Source: Candidatus Neomarinimicrobium atlanticum | GTDB lineage: Bacteria > Fidelibacterota > Marinisomatia > Marinisomatales > Marinisomataceae | Assembly: GCA_000402815.1 (NCBI GenBank) | Contig: AQSA01000010.1 | Span: 1-47,558 of the forward strand | DNA length: 47,558 nucleotides | Reading direction: 5' to 3' | Shown here: positions 15,778-24,370 of the stretch, in pieces | Position numbering within the stretch: position 1 is the stretch's first letter | Layout: each line of letters opens with the position of its first letter | Notes under the pieces: generated by a model | Database searches by the model: none | Seen by the model: the letters and a program-made list of their open reading frames with translations, nothing else | Told to the model about the DNA's origin: nothing | Translations under genes and position numbers: made by a program

Positions 15778-17081
15778 TATCTTCTACCTCTAACTTTACC
15801 TTTTGATAAAAAACCATCATAATGTCTTGATAATAAATGAGTTTCTACTTGATTTAAAGTGTCTAAACCAACTCCAACAATAATTAATAAACTAGTTCCA
15901 CCAAAGAAAGATGCATAAGCATAATCTAAGCCTGCAAATTGTTGTAAGAAATATGGCATCAAGGCAATAAAACCTAGAAAGCATGCACCGGGCAATGTCA
16001 CTTTTGTAAGAATATTTTCAATAAATTCAGCTGTCTTCTTACCTGGTTTTACTCCAGGAATAAATCCTCCTTGCTGCTTCAATGTTGAAGCTACTTGGTT
16101 TGGGTCAAATTGTAGCGCTGTATAAAAATAAGTAAAAAACACAATTAGTAGAGCAAATAAAAAGTTTGAAAACCAATGATCCATTGCAAACCAAGACATA
16201 AAATTTGACTGAGTTGCATCTTGACCCATAAATGTAGCAATCGTACCAGGAATTAATAATATCGATTGTGCAAAAATAATAGGTATAACTCCTGCAGTAT
16301 TAATTTTTAAAGGAAGATAAGTAGATTGTCCTCCATAAACTTTTCTTCCAACAATTCTTCTAGCATACTGTACAGGTACTTTTCTCAAACCTTGCTGAAT
16401 TAATATGATTAACATAACTAAGAAAAAGAATAGTATAGCAAGTGAGAGCTCTGAAAGAATGCCTCTTACACCTTGTTGAAAATATGAAATTTCTGATAAA
16501 ACAACATTTGGAAATGCTGCTAAAATACCGACCATAATAACAAGAGATATACCATTACCTATACCATGCTCTGTGATTTTTTCGCCAAGCCATAACAATA
16601 ACATTGTACCGGTTGTGATAGATACTACTGCGGTAAATCTGAATGCAAAACCTGGATTCAACACTATACCATAGCTTTCCAGTAGAAAAGCAATACCAAT
16701 AGATTGAACAAGTGCCAGTATAACTGTCCCATATCTAATAATTTGATTGATCTTAGCTCTTCCACTTTCTCCTTCTTGAGCTAAGCGCTGAAAATAAGGA
16801 AGAGTAGTTTGAAGTATTTGAACAACAATTGAAACAGAAATATATGGCATAATTCCTAAGCCGAATACAGCAGCTTGACCAAAAGCTCCTCCTGTAAACA
16901 TGTTGAATAAACCAAAAAAAGTATCATTTAAAGATTCCATTGTTTGACGCAGAGCTTCAGGATTAATACCAGGTATAGGCACTTGAGCTCCAAGTCGAAC
17001 AATAATCAGAATACCTAGAGTAAATAAGATCTTTCTTCTTAATTCGGGAATAGCAAATATATTTCTTACTTTCTCAATCAC
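15777..17081 (-). CDS. secY: protein translocase subunit SecY
   Basis: A 434-residue central channel subunit of the Sec translocon with ten predicted membrane helices. The plug/TM2 region is MPYISVSIVVQILQTTLPYFQRLAQEGESGR (positions about 80-110), followed by TEHGIGNGISLVIMVGI. The cytosolic C4/C5 loops that bind the ribosome and SecA include KVPVQYARR, TYLPLKINTAGVIPIIFA and GGFIPGVKPGKKTAEFI. It lies inside the spc operon: 4 bp overlap with rplO upstream and 1 bp with map downstream. SecE and SecG are both in this window as well. Confidence 0.98.
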   Translation of the reverse strand: MIEKVRNIFAIPELRRKILFTLGILIIVRLGAQVPIPGINPEALRQTMESLNDTFFGLFNMFTGGAFGQAAVFGLGIMPYISVSIVVQILQTTLPYFQRLAQEGESGRAKINQIIRYGTVILALVQSIGIAFLLESYGIVLNPGFAFRFTAVVSITTGTMLLLWLGEKITEHGIGNGISLVIMVGILAAFPNVVLSEISYFQQGVRGILSELSLAILFFFLVMLIILIQQGLRKVPVQYARRIVGRKVYGGQSTYLPLKINTAGVIPIIFAQSILLIPGTIATFMGQDATQSNFMSWFAMDHWFSNFLFALLIVFFTYFYTALQFDPNQVASTLKQQGGFIPGVKPGKKTAEFIENILTKVTLPGACFLGFIALMPYFLQQFAGLDYAYASFFGGTSLLIIVGVGLDTLNQVETHLLSRHYDGFLSKGKVRGRR

Positions 17082-17509
17082 TGAACGGTAACCTTTCCAC
17101 CAGCTTCTTCAATCTTCTTAACTGCAGATGCACTAAATGCTGATGCAGTAATATTATAAGCTTTATTAATATCTCCGTTTCCAAGAACTTTAACAGCTAC
17201 AAAAGCTGAAGAAATTAATCCCTTAGCTAATAGAATCTCAGCATCGATATTTTTTGATTTAATCTTTGCAATTTGAGAAAGGTTTACAATCTCATATGAT
17301 TTTGCAAAATTAAAGTTATTAAATCCTCTGGTTGGAACTCTTCTATGTAAAGGTACTTGACCTCCTTCAAACCAATATCTGTGTTTGAAACCACTTCTTT
17401 GGCCTGCTCCTTTATGACCTCTTCCGGCAGTTTTACCTAGGCCGGAACCTGGACCCCTACCAACTCTTTTAGAATTTTTTGTAGCATTAATAGGTTTTAC
17501 TAATTTCAT
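17078..17509 (-). CDS. rplO: 50S ribosomal protein L15
   Basis: A 143-residue L15, a late-assembly core protein of the large subunit. The glycine-rich rRNA-binding N-terminus is clear: KRVGRGPGSGLGKTAGRGHKG, then AGQRSGFKHRYWFEGGQVPLHRRVPTRGF. The globular C-terminal part ends KKIEEAGGKVTVQ. Overlaps rpmD upstream and secY downstream by 4 bp each. Confidence 0.98.
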   Translation of the reverse strand: MKLVKPINATKNSKRVGRGPGSGLGKTAGRGHKGAGQRSGFKHRYWFEGGQVPLHRRVPTRGFNNFNFAKSYEIVNLSQIAKIKSKNIDAEILLAKGLISSAFVAVKVLGNGDINKAYNITASAFSASAVKKIEEAGGKVTVQ

Positions 17510-17694
17510 TTTACTTCCTCAACCTTAACTAAATAGTCTATTTTCTTTACCATTCCATTGATTGCATCATTTAGATCAAGAACAACTGATTTATTCATTC
17601 TTCTTAAACCTAATGCATCTAGGGTAGCTTTGGCTTTTTTTGAATAACCAATTCTACTTTTTATTTGTGTGATCTTAATTTGTTTTTTAGCCAT
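17506..17694 (-). CDS. rpmD: 50S ribosomal protein L30
   Basis: A 62-residue L30 with the short bacterial form: IKITQIKSRIGYSKKAKATLDALGLRRMNKSVVLDLNDAINGMVKKIDYLVKVEE (typical core, residues 4-59). It binds 23S rRNA near the 5S region. It sits in the conserved rpsE-rpmD-rplO order, 2 bp after rpsE. Confidence 0.97.
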   Translation of the reverse strand: MAKKQIKITQIKSRIGYSKKAKATLDALGLRRMNKSVVLDLNDAINGMVKKIDYLVKVEEVK

Positions 17695-17696
17695 TT

Positions 17697-18203
17697 TTAA
17701 ATCTCGAATAGTGTTTTTGGTGTTTTTCCTCTTTTCTTAGCAACAACTCTAACATCCTGCAAACTTGATAAAGCATTCATAACAGCTTTAGCAACATTCA
17801 TAGGGTTATTTGATCCTAATACTTTTGAATAGATATTATTTATTCCTACTTGCTCCATAATAAGTCTAACTGCAGAACCAGCTATAATTCCTGTTCCAAA
17901 TGGAGCAGGTTTTAATAAAACTCTACTTGCACCATGTTTACCAATAATTTCATGAGGAATAGTATAATTATAAACAGGAACCTTAACTAAGTTTTGCTTA
18001 GCATCATCTTTAGCTTTAGTAATAGAAACTATTACTTCATTGGCTTTTCCTGCACCAATACCAACATGTGCCTTTCCATCTCCAATAACAACTATAGTTG
18101 AAAAACTGAATCTCTTTCCACGAGAATTAACTTTAGCAACCCTATTAATTCTTATAACTGATTCTTCTTTTAAATCAAGCTCTGAATAATTAATCATACT
18201 CAT
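17697..18203 (-). CDS. rpsE: 30S ribosomal protein S5
   Basis: A 168-residue S5, involved in decoding fidelity and the mRNA entry tunnel. Motifs are RINRVAKVNSRGKRFSFSTIVVIGDG, HVGIGAGKANEV, the loop KVPVYNYTIPHEIIGKHGAS, and LLKPAPFGTGIIAGSAVRLIMEQVGI. The start at 18203 (MSMINY) has GGAG 5 bases upstream; an ATG two codons in is the alternative. 13 bp after rplR. Confidence 0.98.
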   Translation of the reverse strand: MSMINYSELDLKEESVIRINRVAKVNSRGKRFSFSTIVVIGDGKAHVGIGAGKANEVIVSITKAKDDAKQNLVKVPVYNYTIPHEIIGKHGASRVLLKPAPFGTGIIAGSAVRLIMEQVGINNIYSKVLGSNNPMNVAKAVMNALSSLQDVRVVAKKRGKTPKTLFEI

Positions 18204-18216
18204 TTATTCTCCAATT

Positions 18217-18576
18217 TTAAAATTTTAGCCCACCTTTTCTAGAGGCTTCTGCGAAAGATTTCACTCTTCCATGATACCTGAAACCATTTCTATCAAAGTA
18301 TACTTTTTTAACTTTTTTTGCTTTTGCTCTCTCTGACAATGATTTACCAACAAGAGACGCTAATTCACTTTTATTAACTTTTTCCTTAGAAAAAGCTTTT
18401 TCTTTTGAAGATGCAGCTACTAAGGTAGTTTGATTAAAGTCGTCAATAATTTGTGCTTCTATGTGCTTGGCACTTTTATAGATACATAATCTATACTCAC
18501 CCTTGACTGGAAAAGGTTTTTTTGACCTTTTTCTTCTTCTTAAATATTGTTCTTTCTTTAATTTCACTTTTCTCAC
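18217..18576 (-). CDS. rplR: 50S ribosomal protein L18
   Basis: A 119-residue L18, which binds 5S rRNA together with L5. The basic N-terminus (KEQYLRRRKRSKKPFP) is followed by YRLCIYKSAKHIEAQIIDD, and the C-terminus YFDRNGFRYHGRVKSFAEASRKGGLKF is the strongest family signature. Directly abuts the rplF stop. Confidence 0.98.
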   Translation of the reverse strand: MRKVKLKKEQYLRRRKRSKKPFPVKGEYRLCIYKSAKHIEAQIIDDFNQTTLVAASSKEKAFSKEKVNKSELASLVGKSLSERAKAKKVKKVYFDRNGFRYHGRVKSFAEASRKGGLKF

Positions 18577-19128
18577 CTATTCGCCTCCTCCAACAGTTTT
18601 ACCTTGTTTTGAACGAACATATTCATCTTTATATCTAATTCCTTTTCCTTTATAAGGTTCAGGTTTTCTTAGAGATCTTATCTTTGCAGCAACTTGTCCT
18701 ACAATTTGCTTATTAATACCTTTAATCTCTAATTTGTCGCCTTTCTTACCATCAGCAATTGCTTCAATACCTTCTGGTAGATCAAAAATAATATCATGAG
18801 AAAAACCTAGCTGAAGAATCACTCGATTATTTTGAGATTTTGCATTATAACCAACACCAATAATCTCTAAATGTTTAGAAAAACCATTTGTAACACCTTC
18901 TATAGCATTAAAAACTAATTGTCTAGTAGTGCCGTGCATAGCCTTAGAAACCTTATCATCTGCATTTCTTGAAACAGACAAATTATTATCTTCAATTTTT
19001 ACTGTTACTTCGTCACAAATACCAACTGACAACTCCCCTTTAGGACCTGTCACCAATAGATGTTGAGGATTACTCTCAATTTTTACGCCTTCCGGCACTG
19101 TAATTACACTATTTCCTATTCTTGACAT
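18577..19128 (-). CDS. rplF: 50S ribosomal protein L6
   Basis: A 183-residue L6 with the two repeated alpha/beta domains that sit near the factor-binding centre. It starts SRIGNSVITVPEGVKIE and carries VTGPKGELS, then GVGYNAKSQNNRVILQLGFSH, and the signature RSLRKPEPYKGKGIRYKDEYVRSKQGKT. I chose ATG 19128, one base after the rpsH stop; the longer in-frame reading from 19161 lies inside rpsH and adds residues foreign to the family. No clear Shine-Dalgarno sequence, so coupling to rpsH is likely. Confidence 0.97.
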   Translation of the reverse strand: MSRIGNSVITVPEGVKIESNPQHLLVTGPKGELSVGICDEVTVKIEDNNLSVSRNADDKVSKAMHGTTRQLVFNAIEGVTNGFSKHLEIIGVGYNAKSQNNRVILQLGFSHDIIFDLPEGIEAIADGKKGDKLEIKGINKQIVGQVAAKIRSLRKPEPYKGKGIRYKDEYVRSKQGKTVGGGE

Positions 19129-19129
19129 A

Positions 19130-19528
19130 CTACCAGACGTTGCAGAGCAACTCTCCTCCAACTTTTAATTCTCTAGCTACTTTATTACTTATAACACCTT
19201 TTGAGGATGATATAACGCTAATTCCAAGCCCATTTAATACCCTAGGAATGTCATCAGATGCTACATAAACTCTTTTTCCAGGCTTACTAATCTTTTCAAT
19301 TGTTGTTATTGCTGGTGACTCATTATGATATCTAAGAAAAATTCTGATATCTTCTTTACTATCTTCCTTATTTACAAAAACAACGTTATCAATATATCCT
19401 TCTTCTTTTAGTACGATGGACATTCTTTTTTTCAAAACTGAAGAAGGTATATCAATCCATCTTTTCTTAGATGAATAACCATTCCTTATTCTTGTACAAA
19501 AATCTGCTATTGGATCTGTCATTGACAT
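19130..19528 (-). CDS. rpsH: 30S ribosomal protein S8
   Basis: A 132-residue S8, a central-domain 16S rRNA binder. It shows MTDPIADFCTRIRNGYSSKKRWIDIP near the start, SKPGKRVYVASDDIPRVLNGLGISVISSSKG in the middle and ARELKVGGELLCNVW at the end. The start at 19528 has GGAG 8 bases upstream. S8 represses the spc operon in E. coli by binding the rplE start region; here that region is only a 5 bp gap and I could not identify the site. 12 bp after rpsN. Confidence 0.98.
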   Translation of the reverse strand: MSMTDPIADFCTRIRNGYSSKKRWIDIPSSVLKKRMSIVLKEEGYIDNVVFVNKEDSKEDIRIFLRYHNESPAITTIEKISKPGKRVYVASDDIPRVLNGLGISVISSSKGVISNKVARELKVGGELLCNVW

Positions 19529-19540
19529 AAAATATTCTCC

Positions 19541-19846
19541 TTACCAACTGGCCTTAGTTACGCCAGGTAGTTCACCTTTTAATGCTAGTTCTCTAAATGT
19601 TATTCTTGATAAACCAAATTTTCTCATATATCCCTTAGGTCTTCCAGAAACAGCGCATCTATTTGTTAAGCGAATGCTGTTTGAACTTCTAGGAAGTTTT
19701 TGAAGCTTTTCTATAGCTTTCATTTTCTCGTCATCTGGAGTGTTTGGATTCTTAATCAGCCCTCTCAACTCTTTTCTGAGCATATAATATTTTTCAACTT
19801 TTTTCATTAAGTGATTTTCTCTTACAACTTTAGATTTTTTAGCCAT
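19541..19846 (-). CDS. rpsN: 30S ribosomal protein S14 (long, zinc-free form)
   Basis: A 101-residue S14 of the long C-minus type, like the E. coli form and unlike the 61-residue zinc-binding form. The central segment KNPNTPDDEKMKAIEKLQKLP is present and only one cysteine remains in SIRLTNRCAVSGRPKGYMRKFGLSRI; it ends KGELPGVTKASW. S14 sits in the 30S head. Its start overlaps the rplE stop by 8 bp. Confidence 0.98.
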   Translation of the reverse strand: MAKKSKVVRENHLMKKVEKYYMLRKELRGLIKNPNTPDDEKMKAIEKLQKLPRSSNSIRLTNRCAVSGRPKGYMRKFGLSRITFRELALKGELPGVTKASW

Positions 19847-20426
19847 TTTCTTCCTTATCTAAATTATTATCTGTTAAAGCTTTTTTTTCTCTAATTGGTA
19901 ATCCCATAGATCTTAATAATTCATAAGATATTTCACTATTATCAGCTGATGTCGTAATAATAACATCCATCCCTGTAACAGAATCAACCTTATCATAATC
20001 AATTTCTGGGAATACAATCTGTTCTTTAATTCCAAAGCTGTAATTACCTTGTCCATCAAATGACTTGTTAGATAACCCTCTAAAATCTCTTGTTCTTGGA
20101 AGTGCTACAGCACATAATCTTTCTAAAAATTCATACATATAATCTTTACGCAAGGTTACCTTACATCCTACAGGAAATCCTTTTCTAACTTTAAAATTGG
20201 ATACATCTTTTTTTGCTTTAGTAATTACTGGCTTTTGACCGGTAATTAACATCAATTCATCAAGAGCTGCTTGAAGGGCCTTTTTATTTTCTTTTGCATT
20301 TCCTAAACCGACATTTAATGTAATCTTTTCAATCTTAGGTACTTGCATAACAGTACTTAAGTTAAAAGTCTTCATTAAATGAGGTACTACTACTTCTAAA
20401 TATTTTTTCTTATAATTTGTTGCCAT
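19839..20426 (-). CDS. rplE: 50S ribosomal protein L5
   Basis: A 195-residue L5, which binds 5S rRNA and contacts P-site tRNA. Signatures are QVPKIEKITLNVGLGNA, GQKPVITKAKKDVSNFKVRKGFPVGCKVTLR, RLCAVALPRTRDFRGL, and FGIKEQIVFPEIDYDKVD. The C-terminus carries about 15 extra residues (LTDNNLDKEENG) beyond the usual length, encoded where it overlaps rpsN. 5 bp after rplX. Confidence 0.98.
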   Translation of the reverse strand: MATNYKKKYLEVVVPHLMKTFNLSTVMQVPKIEKITLNVGLGNAKENKKALQAALDELMLITGQKPVITKAKKDVSNFKVRKGFPVGCKVTLRKDYMYEFLERLCAVALPRTRDFRGLSNKSFDGQGNYSFGIKEQIVFPEIDYDKVDSVTGMDVIITTSADNSEISYELLRSMGLPIREKKALTDNNLDKEENG

Positions 20427-20431
20427 AAACC

Positions 20432-20737
20432 TTAACCTAATTCCTTACCAGATCTTTTTGAAACTCTTACTTTTGATTTATCTTCCAATACTTTGAATCC
20501 AATTCTAGATGCTTTATCACTTTCAAGAGCCATTAAGTTTGAAACATGTAAAGATCTTTCTCTCTCTGTAAATCCGCCCTTAGGATTCTCTTGTGAGGGT
20601 CTTAATGTTCTTTTTGTTAGTGCAACCCCTTCAACAATAGCTCTTTGAGTTTCAGGAATTACCTTAAGAACTTTACCGGACAGGCCTTTAAAATTACCAG
20701 CCACTACTTTTACCATCATATCTTTCTTAATTTTCAT
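20432..20737 (-). CDS. rplX: 50S ribosomal protein L24
   Basis: A 101-residue L24, one of the initiators of 50S assembly. The KOW motif lies near the N-terminus: VKVVAGNFKGLSGKVLKVIPETQRAIVEGVAL. This is followed by GGFTERERSLHVSNLMAL and a basic end. Its ATG overlaps the rplN stop by one base. Confidence 0.97.
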   Translation of the reverse strand: MKIKKDMMVKVVAGNFKGLSGKVLKVIPETQRAIVEGVALTKRTLRPSQENPKGGFTERERSLHVSNLMALESDKASRIGFKVLEDKSKVRVSKRSGKELG

Positions 20738-21105
20738 TATAGAACCTCCGGTGCCATTGAAATAATTTTCATGTAACCGCCTTCTCTTAACTCTCTTGCA
20801 ACAGGTCCAAATATTCTAGTACCCTTTGGCTCATTTTGAGCATTTAAAATAACTGCGGCATTATCATCAAATCTAATATAAGATCCATCTTTTCTTCTTA
20901 CTTCTTTCTTCACCCTAACTACTACAGCTCGAGCAACCTCTCCTTTTTTAACCATACCACCTGGAGTAGAAGATTTAACCGATACAACAATAATATCTCC
21001 GATACTAGCATATCTTTTTTTGGATCCACCCAAAACTTTGAAACATTGAACAACTTTTGCTCCAGAGTTATCAGCTACTTTTAATCTTGTTTCAGCTTGT
21101 ACCAC
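20737..21105 (-). CDS. rplN: 50S ribosomal protein L14
   Basis: A 122-residue L14, located at the subunit interface and the binding platform of the silencing factor RsfS. Signatures are TRLKVADNSGAKVVQCFKVLGGSKKRYASIGDIIVVSVK, KKGEVARAVVVRVKKEVRR, and the C-terminal GTRIFGPVARELREGGYMKIISMAPEVL. It begins MVQ rather than the usual MIQ. Overlaps rpsQ by one base. Confidence 0.98.
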   Translation of the reverse strand: MVQAETRLKVADNSGAKVVQCFKVLGGSKKRYASIGDIIVVSVKSSTPGGMVKKGEVARAVVVRVKKEVRRKDGSYIRFDDNAAVILNAQNEPKGTRIFGPVARELREGGYMKIISMAPEVL

Positions 21106-21362
21106 TATTTATTCCCATTCTTAATTAATTTTGATGTACGCCATCTTTTCAATTTACTCAAAGGCCTTGTAGCTAAAAGCTCAACAACATCACCTTTTTT
21201 GAAAGTATTATTTTCATCATGCGCGTAATATTTTTTTGATCTTTTTAGATACTTTTTATATAATTTGTGCTTTACAAGCCTGTCAACGCTAACCACTACA
21301 GTTTTATCCATAGCATCAGAGATAACAGTTCCTACTAATTTTTGAGTATTTCTATCCATCAA
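21105..21362 (-). CDS. rpsQ: 30S ribosomal protein S17
   Basis: An 85-residue OB-fold S17, an early 16S rRNA binder. It shows KLVGTVISDAMDKTVVVSVDRLVKHKLYKKYLKRSKKYYAHDE and VVELLATRPLSKLKRWR. It may start at 21362 or at the second ATG 21359; both overlap the end of rpmC. One base overlap with rplN. Confidence 0.97.
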   Translation of the reverse strand: MMDRNTQKLVGTVISDAMDKTVVVSVDRLVKHKLYKKYLKRSKKYYAHDENNTFKKGDVVELLATRPLSKLKRWRTSKLIKNGNK

Positions 21363-21561
21363 TGCTTCCCTTATCTAAGGTTTTTTCTTTTAATATAGTA
21401 TTAATTCTAGCATTCTCTTTCCTAAGGTCAGATAACACTTTATAATCTTCCAATTGCTGAATTGATTTTTGAAAACGATATTTCTGCAAACTTTCCTTGT
21501 TATCAACTAAACGTGATAATAAATCTTTATCAGATAATTTTCTTAAATCGTTAACCTTCAT
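21352..21561 (-). CDS. rpmC: 50S ribosomal protein L29
   Basis: A 69-residue two-helix L29 at the tunnel exit, part of the docking site for trigger factor and SRP. The first helix is MKVNDLRKLSDKDLLSRLVDNKESLQKYRFQ; then comes the conserved RKENARINTILKEK. Overlaps rplP and rpsQ by 11 bp each. Confidence 0.95.
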   Translation of the reverse strand: MKVNDLRKLSDKDLLSRLVDNKESLQKYRFQKSIQQLEDYKVLSDLRKENARINTILKEKTLDKGSIDG

Positions 21562-21973
21562 CTAATCCTCTTTTTGCAACTAATTTTGTTTTAATAGCTA
21601 GCTTATTACCAGCAATTCTAAATGCTTCTTGTGCTACTTCTCTAGGAATACCTTCAACTTCAAATAGAATTCTACCAGGTTTAACATTAGCTACCCAATA
21701 CTCCGGAGATCCTTTTCCTTTACCCATTCTTGTTTCTAATGGTTTTGCTGTAATTGGCTTATCTGGGAAAACTCTAATCCACATCCTTCCTAATTTTCTA
21801 ACACGTCTAGATATTGATATTCTAGTGGCTTCAATCTGCCTAGCTGTAACCCATCCTGGTTCCATTGCTTTTAGTCCATAACTACCAAAACTCACCTCAG
21901 TACCGCCCTTAGCCATACCTTTGCGATGTCCCCTATGGACTTTTCTATACTTAATTTTTTTAGGTTCTAACAT
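21551..21973 (-). CDS. rplP: 50S ribosomal protein L16
   Basis: A 140-residue L16, which helps to organise the A site and peptidyl-transferase centre. Signatures are KYRKVHRGHRKGMAKGGTEVSFGSYGLKA, WVTARQIEATRISISRRVRK, and the strongly conserved RMGKGKGSPEYWVANVKPGRILFE. Overlaps rpsC by one base and rpmC by 11. Confidence 0.98.
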   Translation of the reverse strand: MLEPKKIKYRKVHRGHRKGMAKGGTEVSFGSYGLKAMEPGWVTARQIEATRISISRRVRKLGRMWIRVFPDKPITAKPLETRMGKGKGSPEYWVANVKPGRILFEVEGIPREVAQEAFRIAGNKLAIKTKLVAKRGLDEG

Positions 21974-22611
21974 TATTTTTTACCTTGGTTAAATCCGTTA
22001 CAAATCCAAACTTTAATACCAATAATACCATATGTTGTGTGAGCTTCAACTAGTGCATAATCAATATCTGCTCTTAATGTATGTAATGGAACCCTTCCAT
22101 CCATAAAACGCTCAGATCTAGCAATTTCTACACCACCCAATCTTCCAGCAACGTTAATTCTAATTCCTTCTGCTCCCATTCTCATGGTAGACTGCATTGT
22201 TTTATTTAAAACTCTTCTATAAGCCATCTTTTTTACTAATTGACTTGCAATATTTTGCCCTACTAATTCGGCGTTTAACTCAGGTCTTTTTACTTCATTA
22301 ATATTTAAATGAATATCATTAGTATTACATAACTTGGATACTTCTTTTTTCAACCTAGAAACCTCTTCACCACCTCTACCAATAACAATACCAGGTCTTG
22401 CTGTGTGAATCGATACTGTAACTGCTTGAGATGTTCTTTCAATATCAATTGATGCAACTGAAGCATCCTGTAGTCTCTTTTTAAGATATTTTCTTAACTT
22501 AATATCTTGAGCTAGATCAGATGCATAAGCATTTTTCTTTGGAAACCAATTTGAGCTCCATTTCTTATTAACTTCTAATCTTAAACCTTTTGGATGTGTC
22601 TTCTGTCCCAT
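21973..22611 (-). CDS. rpsC: 30S ribosomal protein S3
   Basis: A 212-residue S3, forming the mRNA entry pore with S4 and S5. It starts MGQKTHPKGLRLEVNKKWSS. The KH type-2 domain has HTARPGIVIGRGGEEVSRLK; the C-terminal domain shows MRMGAEGIRINVAGRLGGVEIARSE and GRVPLHTLRADIDYALVEAHTTYGIIGIKVWI. The E. coli protein is 233 residues, so the poorly conserved C-terminal tail is short. 3 bp after rplV. Confidence 0.98.
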   Translation of the reverse strand: MGQKTHPKGLRLEVNKKWSSNWFPKKNAYASDLAQDIKLRKYLKKRLQDASVASIDIERTSQAVTVSIHTARPGIVIGRGGEEVSRLKKEVSKLCNTNDIHLNINEVKRPELNAELVGQNIASQLVKKMAYRRVLNKTMQSTMRMGAEGIRINVAGRLGGVEIARSERFMDGRVPLHTLRADIDYALVEAHTTYGIIGIKVWICNGFNQGKK

Positions 22612-22614
22612 TAA

Positions 22615-22947
22615 TTATCCTATAATTATTTTTAAGTGACTTGTTCTCTTTTTAATTCTATTTGCTCGCCCTTGAGCTCTTGCTCTAAATCTCTTTTGTG
22701 CTGGACCTTCATCTACGGTTATAGTTTTAACTTTAACCTCATTCATATCCTTATCAAAACTCTCTGTATTTCCTGCATTAGCAATAGCAGAAGATAGTGT
22801 TTTTAAAATAATCTCTGCACCTTTCTCATCCATATGACGTAAAGATGATAATGCTTTGTTCACATTTAAGCCACGAACACAATTAGCTACTTTTCTTAGC
22901 TTTTTTGGTGAGTGCTTTACATTATTTGATCTTGAAGTAATTTCCAT
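22615..22947 (-). CDS. rplV: 50S ribosomal protein L22
   Basis: A 110-residue L22, whose long loop lines the nascent-peptide tunnel (the site of some macrolide resistance mutations). It carries VKHSPKKLRKVANCVRG and the loop TVDEGPAQKRFRARAQGRANRIKKRTSHLKII. The loop shows no insertion or deletion that I can see. 2 bp after rpsS. Confidence 0.98.
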   Translation of the reverse strand: MEITSRSNNVKHSPKKLRKVANCVRGLNVNKALSSLRHMDEKGAEIILKTLSSAIANAGNTESFDKDMNEVKVKTITVDEGPAQKRFRARAQGRANRIKKRTSHLKIIIG

Positions 22948-22949
22948 AA

Positions 22950-23222
22950 TTATTTATTCTTTCTATCTCCTGAATGCATTCTAAAAGTTCTGGTAGGGGA
23001 AAATTCTCCTAGTTTATGACCAACCATATTTTCTGTTATAAAAATGGGTATAAATTTATTACCATTATGAACAGCAAAAGTATGTCCTACAAAATCTGGT
23101 ACAATTACAGAATTTCTAGCCCAGGTTTTAATAACACCTTTTTTTGTTGATTCATTCATCTTATCAACTTTCTTTAGTAGTTTGACATCGATATGAGGTC
23201 CTTTTCTAATAGATCTAGACAT
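22950..23222 (-). CDS. rpsS: 30S ribosomal protein S19
   Basis: A 90-residue S19 in the 30S head. It is very close to consensus: SRSIRKGPHIDVKLLKKV, IKTWARNSVIVPDFVGHTFAVHNGNKFIPI and MVGHKLGEFSPTRTF. Overlaps the rplB stop by one base. Confidence 0.98.
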   Translation of the reverse strand: MSRSIRKGPHIDVKLLKKVDKMNESTKKGVIKTWARNSVIVPDFVGHTFAVHNGNKFIPIFITENMVGHKLGEFSPTRTFRMHSGDRKNK

Positions 23223-24049
23223 TAAGCATTTCTCCTTTTTACTATTAGAGCGTTTGATTTCTTCTTTTTCTTTCTAGTTTTAAATCCTTTTGTTGGTTGA
23301 CCCCATGGAGACACGGGATGTCTTCCACCTGAGGTTTTACCTTCACCACCACCATGAGGGTGATCGACAGGATTCATTACTACGCCTCTAACTTTTGGAC
23401 GTTTTCCAAGCCATCTTGAGCGACCTGCTTTACCTGAACGCACTAATTCATGTTGCTTATTACCAACAACACCAATTGTAGCTAAACATTTATCTGGAAC
23501 CATTCTTACTTCACCGGATGGCATTTTTAATGTTACATAATTATTATCATGAGCCATTACCTGTACATATGTTCCTGCACTTCTAGCCATTTGGGCTCCT
23601 TTGCCAGGAATCATTTCAATATTATGTACGGACTGTCCTGAAGGTATATTTTTTAGTTGCATAGCATTACCAATTTTTAATTCAGCTTTCTCTGATGACA
23701 CAATAATATCTCCAACTTTCAATCCATCTGGCTGTACAATATATCTTTTCTCACCATCTACATAGTGAATCAAGGCAATAAATGCGCTTCTATTTGGATC
23801 ATACTCAATAGTTGCTACCTTACCCTCGATATTAAATTTATTTCTCTTAAAATCTATTAATCTATAACTACGCTTGTGTCCACCACCTCTTCTACGAGAA
23901 GTAATACGACCTCTATTATTTCTACCACCAGTCTTATTTAGCTTTCTAACCAATGATTTTTCAGGTTTACTAGCTGTAATCTCAGAAAAATCTGGCTTAG
24001 AAGTAAATCTTGATGCTGGTGTAACTGGTTTTAATTGTCTTATTGCCAT
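23222..24049 (-). CDS. rplB: 50S ribosomal protein L2
   Basis: A 275-residue L2, required for subunit association and peptidyl-transferase activity. Signatures are GGRNNRGRITSRRRGGGHKRSYRLIDFKRNK, IEYDPNRSAFIALIHY and GKAGRSRWLGKRPKVRGV. The segment VMNPVDHPHGGGEGKTSGG contains the conserved functional histidine (DHPHGGG). Full length. 7 bp after rplW. Confidence 0.98.
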   Translation of the reverse strand: MAIRQLKPVTPASRFTSKPDFSEITASKPEKSLVRKLNKTGGRNNRGRITSRRRGGGHKRSYRLIDFKRNKFNIEGKVATIEYDPNRSAFIALIHYVDGEKRYIVQPDGLKVGDIIVSSEKAELKIGNAMQLKNIPSGQSVHNIEMIPGKGAQMARSAGTYVQVMAHDNNYVTLKMPSGEVRMVPDKCLATIGVVGNKQHELVRSGKAGRSRWLGKRPKVRGVVMNPVDHPHGGGEGKTSGGRHPVSPWGQPTKGFKTRKKKKKSNALIVKRRNA

Positions 24050-24056
24050 AATATAT

Positions 24057-24368
24057 TTATACGCTAAATAGATCTATATTGTAACCTTCTACAAGTGTTA
24101 CAATAGCTCTCTTTTTTAGTTTAGTATATCCATTTGTTCTAATTGTTTTTCCATTGCTTTTAACAGTCATTTGTTTAGCCTTACCTTTTCTATTGCTGAC
24201 AGCAACCTTAAGGACTTTAACTTTAAATTTTTCTTCTACTGCTTTTTTAATTTCAATTTTATTCACTTCAGCAGGAACCTCGAATGCATACTTATTTTGA
24301 GACTCTTGTAAAGATGTCATTTTTTCTGTCACAATAGGACGAATTAAGATTTGTGAGAAATGATTCAT
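24057..24368 (-). CDS. rplW: 50S ribosomal protein L23
   Basis: A 103-residue L23 at the tunnel exit, where trigger factor and SRP bind. It has ILIRPIVTEKMTSLQESQNKYAFEV, NKIEIKKAVEEKFKVKVLKV, and the basic loop SNRKGKAKQMTVKSNGKTIRTNGYTKLKKRAIVTL. The family has the same length. 2 bp after rplD. Confidence 0.98.
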   Translation of the reverse strand: MNHFSQILIRPIVTEKMTSLQESQNKYAFEVPAEVNKIEIKKAVEEKFKVKVLKVAVSNRKGKAKQMTVKSNGKTIRTNGYTKLKKRAIVTLVEGYNIDLFSV

Positions 24369-24370
24369 AA